This document shows positions 22,592 to 36,800 of a DNA stretch of 64,000 nucleotides, in pieces; the first letter of the stretch is position 1; every line of letters starts with the position of its first letter. The position numbers were made by a program, and so were the translations under genes. The notes beneath the pieces are model-generated. The model had not been told where the DNA came from. It searched no databases and was given only the letters and a program-made list of their open reading frames with translations. Origin of the DNA: Adineta vaga (Eukaryota > Rotifera); contig CP075494.1 of the NCBI GenBank assembly GCA_021613535.1, forward strand, positions 9,982,001-10,046,000, given 5' to 3'.

Positions 22592-24582
22592 GGTGTCAAT
22601 CAATAAGAATAGACACTCGATCTAAAAATAGACTATGCCTATACAAACAAATCGAGAAATAAAAATAAACGATAGTTTGATGTAGTTACTCAGTTCATAT
22701 TCAAACAAAGAATGTACAAGAAGAAAAAGATTTTTCTTGACAATTTCTTCTTTTTTTTTGTCCTTACGGTTATCAATATATGATTGAAAAGTCTTTTGAT
22801 TGAAGAAATTCCTTGAATAATGTAATGACAAGTTAATGTAATTTTGTTCATCAATACTCAAAAGATCTCATTGAGACCTTCGTTTACCTATTCACGCGTC
22901 GACAATTGTTACGTGAATTTGTTGTGCTCATTGAGAAAAAAGAAAAGAAAAAGTCGTACACGAATAAAATTCGTTACAGTTAGAACAAGAGAATGAACGA
23001 AAGCATATCTAATTGAGTCAATGACATATAAAGTTCGTGTATTTGTCATAGAATGTATATTTCTTTTATTTAATTATTCGAAAAAGTGAGGCAACTAACA
23101 GTACAGACGCGTCGCTTCATCGATATTCAATGACAGGATTAAAATGTTAGAAATTCAATTCCTTTTTTAATTCTTCTCCTCCTTTCTCTCTCGTTATGGT
23201 TGAACGAACATTTAACATTGTGTATTGAAATTGTTTTACACTTTACAAAGTATGAACGATACAACAAATTATTATCAACTTAAATATAGATAATTGTTCG
23301 TTATATAAATTAATTGTCAACTAAAGAAAAAGTTTTTTTTTCCCATTTATTCAGAAATTTCTGATCAATTTCATTCTTATGTAGTAAAAGTATCATGGCC
23401 GATAATGAAAGATAGACAAGGTCTTTGTTATGGTCTAGACAATAGAGAAAATCTAATTGTGATTCTTTGACTTCCAAACGTTCCTTTGGTTGAGGTCGTA
23501 CACTTTATACAGAACTAACTGTAAAATATAATGAAAAAAAAGAATGTCACACAACTATTGTTCATTCATTTGTAACCTAGAAGCTCTTTAATGGTTATTT
23601 AATTCAAATCATCTATGAGATGCATCATTTCGAGCAATTGATAGAAAATATATCTAATACGATCGAATTTCAATCGATGACATAGGAGAAAAAAATGAAT
23701 ATCTACCTATTAAATACAATTGTTCGTTATGAACTGATTACAATTCAAAGAACAATACAATTGAATTGAATTGTATTGAAAAAATCGTGACATGAACACA
23801 TAACTAATAGAATTGTTTTTAATTATTGGAATGTTAATATTCTAATCTTTTTCAATTCTCTCAATACTTAGTTTCTGCATCGCATTGTATTTCCCTTCTG
23901 ATTTGAATTATTGTCATGTCGTCAATAATTTGATCTTTACACGACAATAGTTAAATGCGTAGTCTCAGCTCTATTTATTTCATTATCTTCGAACAATAAT
24001 TTGATTAATTTGAATCAAACATTTTCTTACTTAGTATTAGACTATTTCAACGAAAATTATTGTTAATTACTTTATCTATAAATATATATATTAAAATTTG
24101 AATGTTTTCATCTGGAAATAATTGACATACAATCCAAGTCAAATCTGTAATGGTTTGTATGCATGTCTACTATCAATTTCTTCTTTTGAATGTATTCGCA
24201 TACAAAAAACTTGCTTGACTGGAAATTTTTGACAGAAGAATTGCAGAAGTCATTGTAGCTCAGTTTTCTTCTTCTTTCGTCAATATTGAAGTAATATCTA
24301 ATTGTGATTTCTATCTCACATATTGATCACTACTCTAACAAGACATTTGTTCTTGTTCTATGAACAAAACTCACCGGATTTTTTTTGTATATCGTCATTA
24401 ACATTCTTTCCTGTCTTTTCTTTTCTCTTTCCGGTGAAAAGCGCTTTTATTTCAGCGTATTTTCTCTTGATTTGGAATAATTAATTGCTAAGCAGTGCAT
24501 TGGCTTTTTTCCATCTCGTTCTTTCCTCTCATGCGGTTTCTTTTATTCTTCTTCTTCTTTTCACTAAAACAATGCGAATGAT
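22592..24582. other. long intergenic region between divergent genes
   Basis: About 2 kb with no exon recognised. Divergent promoters of the disordered-protein gene and the exchanger must lie here. Several short AATTG repeats near 23755-23780 are the only notable simple sequence. Confidence 0.55.
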
Positions 24583-27500
24583 ATGTTCACTAGATCGATT
24601 AGTATGATTGAAGAAGCAGCGTATCCGTTATTACACAAACGATTTATTAAGCGACATCATGTTAAGTTTGTAATTCGAATTTTGGTCGGATTGGCCTTAG
24701 CACATCTTATTGGAGTACAATTTCGACCAAGTTATGCTGCCGTTTCATCGACACGAAAACATCGATTGACAAAAACAACGATTAAAAATGGTGAGAATAC
24801 ATTTCGAATGTCAAATGCAATTTTCTTTCGCTTGCGTTTAGAAATATCTACGGAAGGAAAATCTTCTACGACAATTACTAGTTGGCCATCTGCTCAGATT
24901 AAAAATTGTACTGAACCTAGTAAGTATCATTTAAAATCCTGCTTATATATGGATAGAGAGTTTTTTTTCTTCTCTCTTAACTAAAGCTATCAAGGAATTT
25001 CCTGACGATCTCTTTAGTCAATCTCAACGACGTCACGTAAATAAATGCGCATATTATAAATTGCATAAATGAATGATTTTTCTAGGGAGCAATTTTCTTC
25101 CATTTATTAGCTTGTATTTATACTTTCACGGCGATTGCAATCGTTGTTGATGAATATTTTATTGCTGCACTTGACAAACTTTGTTCGGTAGATAGTATTA
25201 GAAAAGTTTAGATTGATAAATATAATTGACGTATAGACATTAAATCTTGACGAAGATGTTGCTGGTGCAACATTTATGGCTGGTGGATCATCATCACCAG
25301 AACTGTTTACTGCACTTATCGGTAAGAAAATTAAAGACAACAGTTTTTGAATAAATTCGATGGATATTGAAAATTTAGGAATATTTGTGGCGAAAGGCGA
25401 TGTGGGTGTAGGAACTATTGTCGGTTCAGCAGTGTTTAATATCGTATGTGTTATTGGTATTTGTGGTTTATTTGTTAATGAAGTATGTTTTACAATGAAG
25501 TATATGTGAATAAGTATTGAAATTATTTCATTCTAGGCTATTCGATTGACTTGGTGGTATGTAGATTGATTAGTATAAATTTAGGCGTTATTTTTATTCC
25601 ATTTAAATTGATTTCTATTAATCAAAGTCATTGTCGTAAACATAAAAAAGATGAATATTGATTATTGTCGCTCTGTCCGTTTATTATGAATAGATAAACA
25701 TTAATTTATTTTTCGATATAAATTCTCATCTATCATCAATATTCAAGGAAATAACTTAGTTGTGTTCCCTCTTGATTTTTTCGAGGTTTGTTTTTCTTAT
25801 CTCAAAATAGTAATCATCTTCAATTATCAAAAGACGGAAATTGTCCTTTGGGAAAGCATTCTTTTTACACAAAGTCAACTGTGATCTAAAGTGACAAATC
25901 GATGTATTCAAATTCATGATCATCTTCAATGGATCAGAAAAAAATTAAATTGTAATTTTGTTTTCTCATATAGGCCATTATGTCGAGATTCGATTTATTA
26001 TTCTTTTTCAGTTTTGGTTCTCATTATTGTAAGTTAGATTCAAACATTACATTAAGATCATGTATTTTTCTCTTTTCCTAATGAATAGTGTTTATCCGAT
26101 AGTCGAATAACATTATTTGAATCAGTAATTCTTCTAATTATGTATGCAGGATATATTATGATTATGTGGTAAAGTAAATTTTCATTTGTCTTTATTTCGC
26201 TAAAATTCTATTTCATTTCGATAGTAATAATCAAAAATTACAACGCTTAATAGTACAGCGATGGCAAGTATTTCAAACATTCAATGCACCTGAAGAACCA
26301 ATTATAAATTATGCACATACACAAAAGACTTATGGAATGGCAAATAATGATCGTTAGTTATAATTAGAGTTTCCAGGAAAACATTGTTTGTCTAATTTGT
26401 AGAAGAATATGTAAGAGAAATAGGCACTTTGTCTAGAATTCCAATTGATAATCTTATCGCTATGTCGCGTGTTTCAATGGATTTTCGAACGATGATATTT
26501 AAACTAATGATGACAAAACATTTTCAAGGACGTACGAGATTTCAAATGGCTGTTCGATTTGTTATTAGCCAAGTAGGAATTTTTAGAAAAGTAATAGATT
26601 AGAATTTCGTTTTATTTATTTTTCTCTAGACGAAATTACGAGCAGGGCAAGGTGTCATTCGTCCACAAAAACCGATGAATGAAAGACGATTCTCATTCTA
26701 TCAAGGTCGAACAGCAAGGTATGTTTTTGTTGAATATATAACTGACGGGGCAATTACTTTTTAATTTGTATTGATTTAGTTTATTAGCAACAGATTCAAA
26801 TTATAATGCCTGGAAGAATATTCCGAATCACAACTATGATCCCGTTGGTTTTGCTAAATGGACATTTCTTGCGCCAATTAAAATTCTTTATCATTTTACA
26901 ATTCCAGATTGTCGAGATCCAAGGTAAAGAAAGTATTTCATTTTAATAGCTCCAAATCAATAGATAATCGATATAGACGATCTCATTGGTTTCCATTAAC
27001 ATTTGCAATGGCCATATTTTGGTTATCGGTATTGACTTATTTTATGGTTTGGATGGTAACAGTGATTGGTTATACATTTGGTATACCAGATAGTATTATG
27101 GGCATAACATTTCTTGCTGCTGGAAGTAGTATTCCAGATGCACTTAGTAGTGTATTAGTTGTTCGTCAAGGTATGTATGAATATACTTAAAAGAGTTTGA
27201 TGAATGTCATTCGCTGGATTATAATTAGGTCTTGTGGATATGGGTGTTTCAAATACATTTGGCTCGAATGTATTTGATTTATTAATTGGACTTGCTTTGC
27301 CATGGTTTTTTAAAACATTAATCAGTGGCGAAGCAGTACATATTAATTCCAATGGGCTTATGTACGATTCGGTCTTACTTCTTGGTATCGTTGCTGTAAC
27401 AGTAAGAGCAAAGAAACGATAAAGTTTTCATGAAATACATCTTGTAATTTTAGGTATTGAGTATTCATGGTAGAAAATGGTATTTAGATAAATTTTTAGG

Positions 27501-27600
27501 TAGTTTTTTTCTTGCTGTTTATGGAATATTCGTGATTTTTTCATTGTTAATTGAAATGAATGTTTTTGGTTTTGTCAATCCACCAATGTGTCGAACATAA
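24583..27600 (+). CDS. K+-dependent Na+/Ca2+ exchanger (SLC24/NCKX)
   Basis: Plasma-membrane antiporter exporting calcium against sodium with co-transported potassium. Fifteen exons: 24583-24919, 24987-25036, 25086-25187, 25237-25321, 25379-25482, 25537-25556, 25974-26028, 26089-26168, 26225-26352, 26403-26572, 26630-26718, 26780-26923, 26977-27170, 27229-27401, 27454-27600; 1878 nt, 625 aa. The two ion-binding alpha repeats are intact: [20 protein letters not shown] with [11 protein letters not shown], and [20 protein letters not shown] with [13 protein letters not shown]. The key Glu (SSPEL) and Asp (SIPDA) are conserved. The cytosolic loop between them is about 200 residues. A 20-nt micro-exon precedes the long intron at 25557-25973. 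N-terminal hydrophobic segment may be a signal anchor. Confidence 0.94.
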
Positions 27601-27857
27601 ATTTTCCTTTGATTACATCAAATACATATCGTTTTTTGTTCTTATTGTTGTTGTCATCAATAAAATATATTTAAATAATAATCTATAATTGGAATTGGGG
27701 ATCTTACTTACTAAGAAAGAGAGAGACATCTATCGTTTTGTTTCTGATTGGTATCTATAGCTTACGACACGACCAGATCAGGTTCAGGACTTCGTTGTAT
27801 TATTGTAATGACAAACCAGATTTAATTTAGTCAAATTGTCTCACGAAACTTATTCAA

Positions 27858-30800
27858 ATGGCTGCAATGAATTATGTTGTTACTGTGCAGAGTCCCACAG
27901 CTATTACGGCTCTTGCCACTGGTCATTTTACCTCACCAACTGATTTTAATCTAATTGTTGCCAAGAATACACATTTTGAAATCTATATTATCAGTTCTGA
28001 AGGCTTAAAATTAGTTAAAGATGTATGTGTCTATGGACAAATTCATATTCTCAAATGCTTTCGATTACCGGTAAAGAATATTTGTTATTTTGAAAATGAA
28101 AAATCTAATTTCATTCGTTGTTTTTTGAAATAGAATATGACCAAAGATATTCTGTTTATTTTTACTGAAAAATGTCAAGGAATGATTTTAGATTGTCGAA
28201 AGACGGCTCAAGATCAATATGAAATTTTAACGAAATGTCATGGATTATTAAAAGTAATTGATTACAAAACGTTTCGTTTAGAATCAAATGATTATTTTTT
28301 TTAATATTTGTATAGGATACAGGACGACAAACTGTTCGACAACCATTATGTACAATTGATGTGAAACATGGTCTTATTTTATTACGTATATTTGAAGGTG
28401 TCATTAAATTGATTTATTTAAAAGATTTTTCGTCAAAAGATTCTTCATCAAAAAGTTTAGAAGCATATAATGTCAAGTATGAATTCTATAGAATAATTTT
28501 ATTCTGTAAATGAATACATCATTTCTTTTTCTTTTTAGAGTTGATGAACAAAATATTATTGATATACAATTTTTACCAGGACATCAAAAACCAACATTTA
28601 TTCTTTTACATCCCGTAAAATTACTTTTCTAAGTTTATCAAATTGAAACGATAATATATTGTTTGTGTAGAGAACAAATGATACATCAATGCTTAATCGT
28701 GATCAAGAAGAATATCATATTCGTACTTATCAAGTCGAATTAAAAGAAAGAGATATTTCGAAATTAAGTTGGAAACAAGATATGACATTAAGTGAAGCAT
28801 CATTTGTTATTCCAAGTAAATTTCAACGATTGTTATAGTGATAGAAAAAAAACGGAGAAATTTTCAATTTCTAGTTGGACAAGATACATTCAGTTGTATC
28901 GTTATTGGAAGAAATGCAGTGGCTCTATATAAAGAAAATGATCGACCATTAGAAATTGAATCATCGCTACTTGATGTAATTAAATTTTCTTCTTCTAAGA
29001 ATTCATTTTCTTATACCTTTTATAGGATGAAACTTCTATCATAAGTTATTGTCCTATTGATGAAGATGGTTGTCGTTATTTACTAACTGATTATTCTGGT
29101 AAACTCTATTTACTTGTCCTCGAACGTGATAAACGAAATGGAAGTTCATCAACAACTATAACCGATATGAAAGTAATATATATTTATCTTCCTATATAAT
29201 CCAAAACTTTTGCACCTTTCAGTTGGATCTTCTTGGTGAAACATCAATATGTGAATATGTAACTTATTTAGATAATGGTGTGACATTTATTGGTTCACGT
29301 TTTGGTGATAGTCAACTTATACGAGTACGAAATATCGTTTTTAGATGTTTCAAATTGATTTATTTTGTTTATTTATAGCTTTTACCTGAACCACAGAATG
29401 GAAGTCATCTAGAAATTCTTGAATCATATACAAATCTTGCGCCAATTGTTGATATGTGTGTTGTGGATTTAGAACGGCAAGGTCGACAAGTAAGAAATAA
29501 AAGAAGACTATCAGCGAATTTCTCCTTTTAATTTTTTCAGTTAATCACATGTTCGGGTAATGGAAAAGATTCTTCATTACGTTTTATTCGTACTGGTATC
29601 GGTATTCATGAACATGCATCGATCGATTTAAGAAATATCAAAGGTATAGGAAAACAAGAGATTATTGTGTAATCAAATCCCATATTATTATTATTATTTC
29701 TTTTCCTAGGAATTTGGGCATTGAAAATAGATAATCATTATGATAATCATCTTGTTGTAGCATTTTTTGATCAAACCAGGTAAATCTATCTTTTTTCGAT
29801 AGATTATTTCTATTTGAATTTGCTTTTCAATTAGATTATTTCATTTACAAAATGATGAAATCGAAGAAGTTGAATTATCTGGTTTTGATTTTCAACATCA
29901 AACATTATTCTGTGCTAATGTTATCTCAGATCAGTATTTACAAGTAAAAAAAATAGATTCTTTGATTCGTAATTAAAAATTTCATGTTTAGATAACCACA
30001 CATTCAATTCGTTTAATTGGCAATAATGGAAAAGATTTATTGGTTGAATGGAAAAATGAACAGAATGAAATTACTGTTGGATCATCAAATACAACCCAAT
30101 GTGTTTGTGCAAGTGGAAATCAATTATTTTATTTTGAAATTGGCCGTGCTAGTCTTACTGAAATAAAGTAAGTTCGATTTGCAATATATTAAACATTCGA
30201 AAGGAAATAATTATTGGATTTCTTTATTTTTTAGTAAATGTAAATTACCATATAATATAGCTTGTTTGGATGTTACACCATTAAATCCACAAGAGGAACG
30301 AACAAGTCTTTGTGTTGTTGGACTATGGACACAAATCTCTGTTTGGATTTACCGATTGCCAACACTTGATGTTTTACATAAAGAACCATTGACTTCAGGT
30401 AAGATCTAAGTTAAATCTCGTACATCGATTTTGTATAATTATGCTTGTTTTTAGATGCATTACCACGATCAGTTGTTATGATAACATTTGATTCTCAACC
30501 TTATGTTGTTATTTCATTAGCTGATGGTCCTATCGTCTATTATTTACTTGATGTTGAACAAGGTATTCTGTACGAGCGAAAAAAAGTTTCATTAGGTACA
30601 AAACCAACAACACTTACCATCTGTCAACGTACAGATATCTCACCAAATGCATCATCGTCCTCAACTGATCCTTCAACACAACGTACCGTACTTTTTGCTT
30701 GTAGTGATCGTCCATCTGTAATATCATCATCGAATACAAAACTTGTCTTTTCTGCTGTGAATCTACGTGAAATTGTTTGTATGTGTTCATTTCATTCAGA

Positions 30801-32439
30801 ATTTTATGGCGCAAGTTTAACATTAGTAACTGATGTTGGAGTTATTCTTGGCCGAATTGATGATATACAAAAGTTACATGTACGTTCACTAGTATTAGGT
30901 GAACCAGCACGACGTATTACATTTATGGAAGAAGAAAAGGCTTTTGTTATTTTAACTCAATATATAGACAATTTTCAAACAGATAGTATTACACCAATCA
31001 GTAAACAAGCCCATCAAAAAATTGAATGTCCAACCACAATCAAAAATATAAATGATATTGTACCACCAATACAAAATGAAGTTATTGATTCAATTGTCAT
31101 TTTAGATCAACATACACATGAAGGTATACTATATACTTTAAGTTCATCGATCAATTTGTAGAACAAATTTTGAATAATCATTCGGATGCTTTTATTCTAT
31201 TCTCTTTATTTTAAGCTCGTGTTTCTGTTCGTTTAATGAATCGTGAAGAAGCTTTAAGTCTATGTGTAATTAACTTTGCTGATGATCCATCATCGTCATA
31301 TATTGCTGTTGGTACTGCTATTATATTTGAAGATGAAGATACACCAAAATTTGGTCGTCTTATTTTATATCGTTATAAAAGCGGTCATCTAAATATGATT
31401 ACAGAAAAAGAATTAAATGGTGCACCACATGCTATGTTACCATTTCATGCAAAACTTCTTGTTGCTGTTGGAAGTTCCGTAAGAGAAAGAGAAATTTCAT
31501 TTGATTGTTACTGTGTATTTTGTTTTAGATTCGATTATATAAATTTTCACCTCAAAATCATGAATTAATTCAATTGACACAATATTTAGGACATATTGAT
31601 TGTTTACAAGTTAAAATAAAAGATGATTTTGTTCTATTTAATGATTTAATGAAATCAATTACAGTATTACGATATAATGTTGATGAGGGAAAATTTGAAG
31701 AAGTGAGAAAAGATTTGTTTTTAAGATAAAATTTTGACTTTTCATTGGGTAACTAGATTGCTCATGATGTTCAACCACAATGGACAATGGCATGTGAATT
31801 TTTTGATGATGATACATTTATTTGTGCAGAAGATGGAGGAAATTTAATATCATGTCATAAAGATAGTGGTTCAACAAAGGAAAATGAAAGAAATGTATTA
31901 AAAGAATTGGGATTATGTCATTTAGGAGAGAATATCAATGTGTTTCGTCATGGTAAAAAGCGAATTTGTGTTTATTCGAACTTTTTAAATTTCTTCATTT
32001 AGGTTGTCTTGTAACCCAACAAACAGCTGAAACATCGATTTCTCTTGACACATGTACGTTAATGGGTGGTGTTTCCGGTTATATTGGTCTTCTTCTTCAA
32101 TTAACACCGCCATTATATCAGTTACTTATGTCATTACAATTAGCTATAGCTGACAATGTTCCCAGTGTTGGTAAAATCGATCATGGTACATGGCGTTCAT
32201 TTGAATCCGATGGTCGATCCGATGTTTCTTGTGGCTTTGTTGATGGTGATCTAATTGAAACATATCTTGATTTACCGAAAACAGTACAACAAGAACTTAT
32301 TACAGATCTACACGTATGTTTTTAAAAACATTCACTTAGTTCTATGTTTTGTTTTTTCTAGGGTGAAAATAACACACCAATTTATACAACAGTAGAAGAA
32401 CTAGTCAAAATAATCGAAGAACTTGCACGAATACATTGA
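27858..32439 (+). CDS. DDB1: DNA damage-binding protein 1 (CUL4 adaptor)
   Basis: Three-propeller scaffold that links substrate receptors to the CUL4-RBX1 ubiquitin ligase. I rebuilt 20 exons: 27858-28070, 28134-28253, 28316-28476, 28539-28614, 28671-28815, 28875-28975, 29026-29172, 29223-29324, 29379-29489, 29541-29643, 29710-29779, 29835-29943, 29992-30167, 30235-30398, 30455-31123, 31216-31478, 31529-31702, 31757-31952, 32003-32313, 32362-32439. They sum to 3489 nt, 1162 aa (human 1140). Signature stretches: [20 protein letters not shown] at the N-terminus, [32 protein letters not shown], and the C-terminus [12 protein letters not shown] ... IIEELARIH. Followed after 133 bp by NTAN1 on the same strand. 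Confidence 0.97.
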
Positions 32440-32529
32440 ACTATACATAAATAAATGTGGTCGTCTGTGTCTATATTTTTCGTCTTTTTTTTGTAATACT
32501 TGATTTGATCAAAAGACAAAACTAACAGA

Positions 32530-32572
32530 CAATTCTTTTTCTAAACCTGCATTATCAGTTCTCTTACTTTAG
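32530..32572 (+). promoter_or_regulatory. acceptor-like signal at the NTAN1 start
   Basis: The NTAN1 ATG is directly preceded by a pyrimidine-rich run ending CTTACTTTAG, exactly the form of the intron acceptors in this window. Only 133 bp separate it from the DDB1 stop, so spliced-leader trans-splicing of a shared transcript is a plausible reading; a short 5'-UTR intron is the alternative. Confidence 0.45.
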
Positions 32573-33774
32573 ATGGTTCTCATCATTGGCGAACAGGTCT
32601 ATTCGCGTAAATGTACATTGGAAGATCTCGAAGAACATGCTGATTTGATTAGTTCTTCGAGAGAATTTGCGAAATCAAATGAATATAAACAATTACCAGA
32701 TGAAATTTCTCGAACAATTTATGTTCATCAACGAGAGTTTGCTGTGATAGGACGGAGTGATCCAAATGGATTTCATTTAATTGGAAGTGATGATGCAACA
32801 ACATGTCATATACTTGTACTTGATAATCAATGTGCTGTGGGTGTGATACATTTAGATGGAGAAGAAACTGATGAAAGTTTAGAAAATATGTTAGACGAAA
32901 TGAAAAAATATGCACCGGATAATACAAATTATGATGCCTATCTTGTTGGTAAGTAGAATAATGGAGCGAATAAAAGATGAGTTGTAACTTGTATGTTAAA
33001 CAGTATCTTCGTTCGACATAGAAAGAAAAGAGAAAGTTGGTCATGTCTATATCCCACGTTAAAAAAACAAACGATATAAAATCTTGTTTTTTCCAACAGT
33101 ATAATAACAGTGTACAATACTATGAAAATTCTACTGATAGACAAAAGATCTAGTTTGATTCTATTTTCATTCCAGGTGGTTTTATCGATGGTTCAACTCG
33201 ACAATATTCTCACAAATTAAGTAATGAAGTTCTCAAAGCATTTTCTTCGATGAAAAACGTTTCATTTCATCTTAAACTTGCTGCTATAACACCGTACAAC
33301 GATCATATAATCAACAAGATTCATTATCCACTTATTTATGGTATCTGTTTTGATGTTAACACGAAAACAATTCGTAAAATGAATTTTATCGATTTTGGAC
33401 CAGCATTTCGTTTACGTTCAGTGTATCTTTCGGTTCATACTCATTGTGCTTGGTGTATCTATTCATCTTTACAAGGAATAGTTACAATCAAAGAATTTTC
33501 CATTGACAAAAATATAGTTAAACGTTATTATGAACCTTTGTATTTATATTATTTTTATAATGATCAAAAATTATTATCAATGACTTCGACATCACCTGAA
33601 CAGGAACGTTCTTCATATCTAACACATATAAAAAAGAATATTTTATTTATTTTGAAATATTTTAAAGAACTATCTGAATGGTTTGATAAACAAACACATT
33701 CAATTGTTTATTATCGATTAAATGAAAAATGGATTACTAACAATACGAATGTTATTGAAGACGTTGAAATTTAA
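32573..33774 (+). CDS. NTAN1: protein N-terminal asparagine amidohydrolase
   Basis: Deamidates N-terminal Asn to Asp, the first step of the Arg/N-degron pathway. Two exons, 32573-32948 and 33176-33774, give 324 residues (human 310). The catalytic Cys is residue 78 in GSDDATTCHILVLDN, the family signature. YVHQREFAVIG and the later VGGFIDG, YPLIYGI, and LSTSPE-like (MTSTSPEQE) blocks match NTAN1 in order. Lies between DDB1 (133 bp) and IVD (44 bp) on the same strand. DDB1 and NTAN1 both feed ubiquitin-dependent degradation. Confidence 0.93.
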
Positions 33775-33818
33775 TAAATCTTCTTTTTTTTTTTAAAGAT
33801 AAGAATTAGTTTTTCACC
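33775..33818 (+). promoter_or_regulatory. 44-bp intercistronic spacer with acceptor-like signal
   Basis: Between the NTAN1 stop and the IVD ATG there is an uninterrupted T run followed by AAAG. This is too short to hold an ordinary terminator and promoter, and has the form of a trans-splice acceptor between two cistrons. Confidence 0.45.
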
Positions 33819-36800
33819 ATGTGGAGCAGATTAGTTTCAGTAAATCGACAATGTCTTACATCATCGATGAAGATATTTACACGATTACAATCATCAACTC
33901 AATATTATCCAATTAACGATGATGTTTATGGTCTTACTGATGATCAAAAACAGGTTTGGGAGCATAAATACCTATCTTGGTTCATTAATATTAGGTTTTC
34001 TTTTTGAATAGTTACGCGAAACGGTATTTGCATTTGTACAAAAGGAATTAGCACCATACGCCAATGATATCGATAAAAATAATAACTTCCCAAAACTTCG
34101 TGTAAATTTTACATAATTAAAATACTTGAATACAATGTGATCAATGTTTTATTATAGGAATTTTGGAAAAAAATTGGTGATCTTGGTCTTTTGGGTATTA
34201 CAGCACCGGGTAAATATCGAGTTTTATCTTTACAATAGCATCATTGAAGAGTGATAAAAATGCATCTATGAAATCGACATATCTGATCTGATCATTCTTT
34301 ATCATTATAGTTGAATATGGTGGTTTGGGTTTACATTATACCGAACATTGTATTGCTATGGAAGAAATCTCTCGTGCAAGTGGTAGTATTGCTCTCAGTT
34401 ATGGTGCACATTCAAATCTTTGCGTAAATCAAATCGTTCGAAATGCAAATGATGAGCAAAAACAAAAATATCTACCGAAAGTAGGTCGATTCTTTTCTTC
34501 GATTTCAATTGTATTTTTTTCTTTATCTTTTAGCTTATCACTGGTGAACATTTCGGAGCATTAGCAATGTCTGAACCAAATTCTGGTTCTGATGTTGTTT
34601 CAATGAAATTAACTGCAACAAAAAAAGGTTTGTTAACGATTTTATTTCTTTTCATTGATCATAATTGAAGGATTCTTAATGATCATTATTTTCATATTAT
34701 TCTAATTGTTCGATATCAACGCTCGTATTTATATATCAATATTTCGTAAATGTCGTTTTTTTTAATGAATGATGTATAAGATGCTTGATTGATTGTTTGT
34801 AAAGCGAAAAAGAAAGACGTACGTCATATTAACCAAAAATGATCTTGGGAAATGGTGTCGGTTTTTACTCTCCTGCATACGGATCCGCACCGTTCATTGG
34901 TTTATTGACCAATTGCAATCAAGGACTTCAATCTACTCAACAACCTGTTCAACCATCCTCTTTTTATAATCCAACTTATCAACAACAGTTACCAACACAT
35001 CCATTATTAAAAAATGAACCAGATAATGGTCCATCTTTTAAACTCTATGATTTTAATTCGAATAATCAAAGTGAATTAATTCGTCTTCTCTTTTATTATG
35101 CGGGTGTTTCATTTAAAGATAAACGTGTTAAACAAGATGAATGGAATCGAGTGAAAGATAATGTACCTATTCAACAATTACCGATCTTACGTGTTAACAG
35201 TCATTTTAAAATCTATTATTTCAATTCTATTGTTCGATACTTAGCACGAGAATTTTCTCTCTATGGAACAGAAAATCAAGAATATGCATTAGTAGATATG
35301 ATTTTTGAAACGACTTCTTTATTTCAAGACAAACTCTTTGAACAAATTGGTAATTCATCCAATGATGAAGAACGTAAAACACTTCTCACACAATTCATTA
35401 CAAATCATGCAGGAAATCATTTGAATAAATTAGAAAAATTCTTTAAAATATTCCATCGTAATGGTCCATTTTATTTAGGTTCGCAAATAACTTTAGCTGA
35501 TTTAATTGTTTATCAAACGATTAATTATCTAATTGATATTGATCCTAAATTACTTGATAATTATTCTCATTTGAAAGAGGCACGTATTCGTTTAGAAAAG
35601 CATCCTCAAATAATTAATTATTTAAATGCAAAAAAATATCCGAAAAACAAGAAAAAACGTCATATTACTCTTTCACCAACATTAAATAATGTTTATCATT
35701 ATTATCCACGCTATCCATCTCATGATGGACGCAAACTTTGTCGACGTCGTCATCAATCAAAAGAACCACCATTATTTGTTCAGACAAGAAGAGATTCGAA
35801 AGCATCTTCTTCTTCTTCTTCATCAAAAGAAAAGGAGATTAAACCTCCTTCACAAGGTAAACAAGAATCAAGATCAACTAGTATTCAAAAGGAAGAAAAA
35901 GAATCAACACCACCACGACCAGTTGATATTATACCTCAACCACCACCAATTCCTGAAACGATACCACAGCCTCCACCTTTGATTGCTTCTGTTCCATCAA
36001 CACTACCTCTGCGAATAGCAGAAGTTATTCCACAACCACCGCCTGTGACGACAGTGAAAGCTGAAGAGAAATCGGAATCTATCGTCGATGGCTAATTATC
36101 AATGCGAAAGACGATAGACATAACAAGAACTTTGAATATATTTATGTTTAATTTGATTTTATTCATAATAACAAAGTTTCTCTACGATTTTTCTATATGA
36201 TGAAACAGATGATTGAAATCTTTCTCATTCGTTTTTTTTAATCTAAAAAAGAAACAATTGAATATGATAGGATCTTTTTAGGTGATTATTATGTTCTCAA
36301 TGGAAGTAAATTTTGGATTACAAATGGACCGGATGCTGATGTAGTTGTTGTTTATGCTAAAACGAATCCTTCAAGTGACAAACCACAACATGGTATATCA
36401 GCATTTCTCGTGGAAAAAGTATTGATGATAAAAAACAGAGAATCTAGTATGAGAAAAACGAACGATATATGTTCTTTTAGGGCATGGAAGGTTTTTCCAC
36501 AGCACAAAAACTTGATAAAATGGGTATGCGTGGATCGAATACCTGTGAGCTTCTATTTGAAGATTGCAAAATTCCCGGTAAATTACTGTAGGATACATTG
36601 ATTTCATAAATGAAAATTATTCTATTAGCAAAAAATTTAATGGGAAAAGAAAATCATGGTGTTTATGTGTTAATGAGTGGTTTAGATTTTGAACGTGTTG
36701 TTCTTGCAGCTGGCCCTGTTGGGTAAGATTTATTCATTACTATACCATAGAAAATTATATTTCAAAAGTACAACATATCATCTATACTGATCTCAACTTA

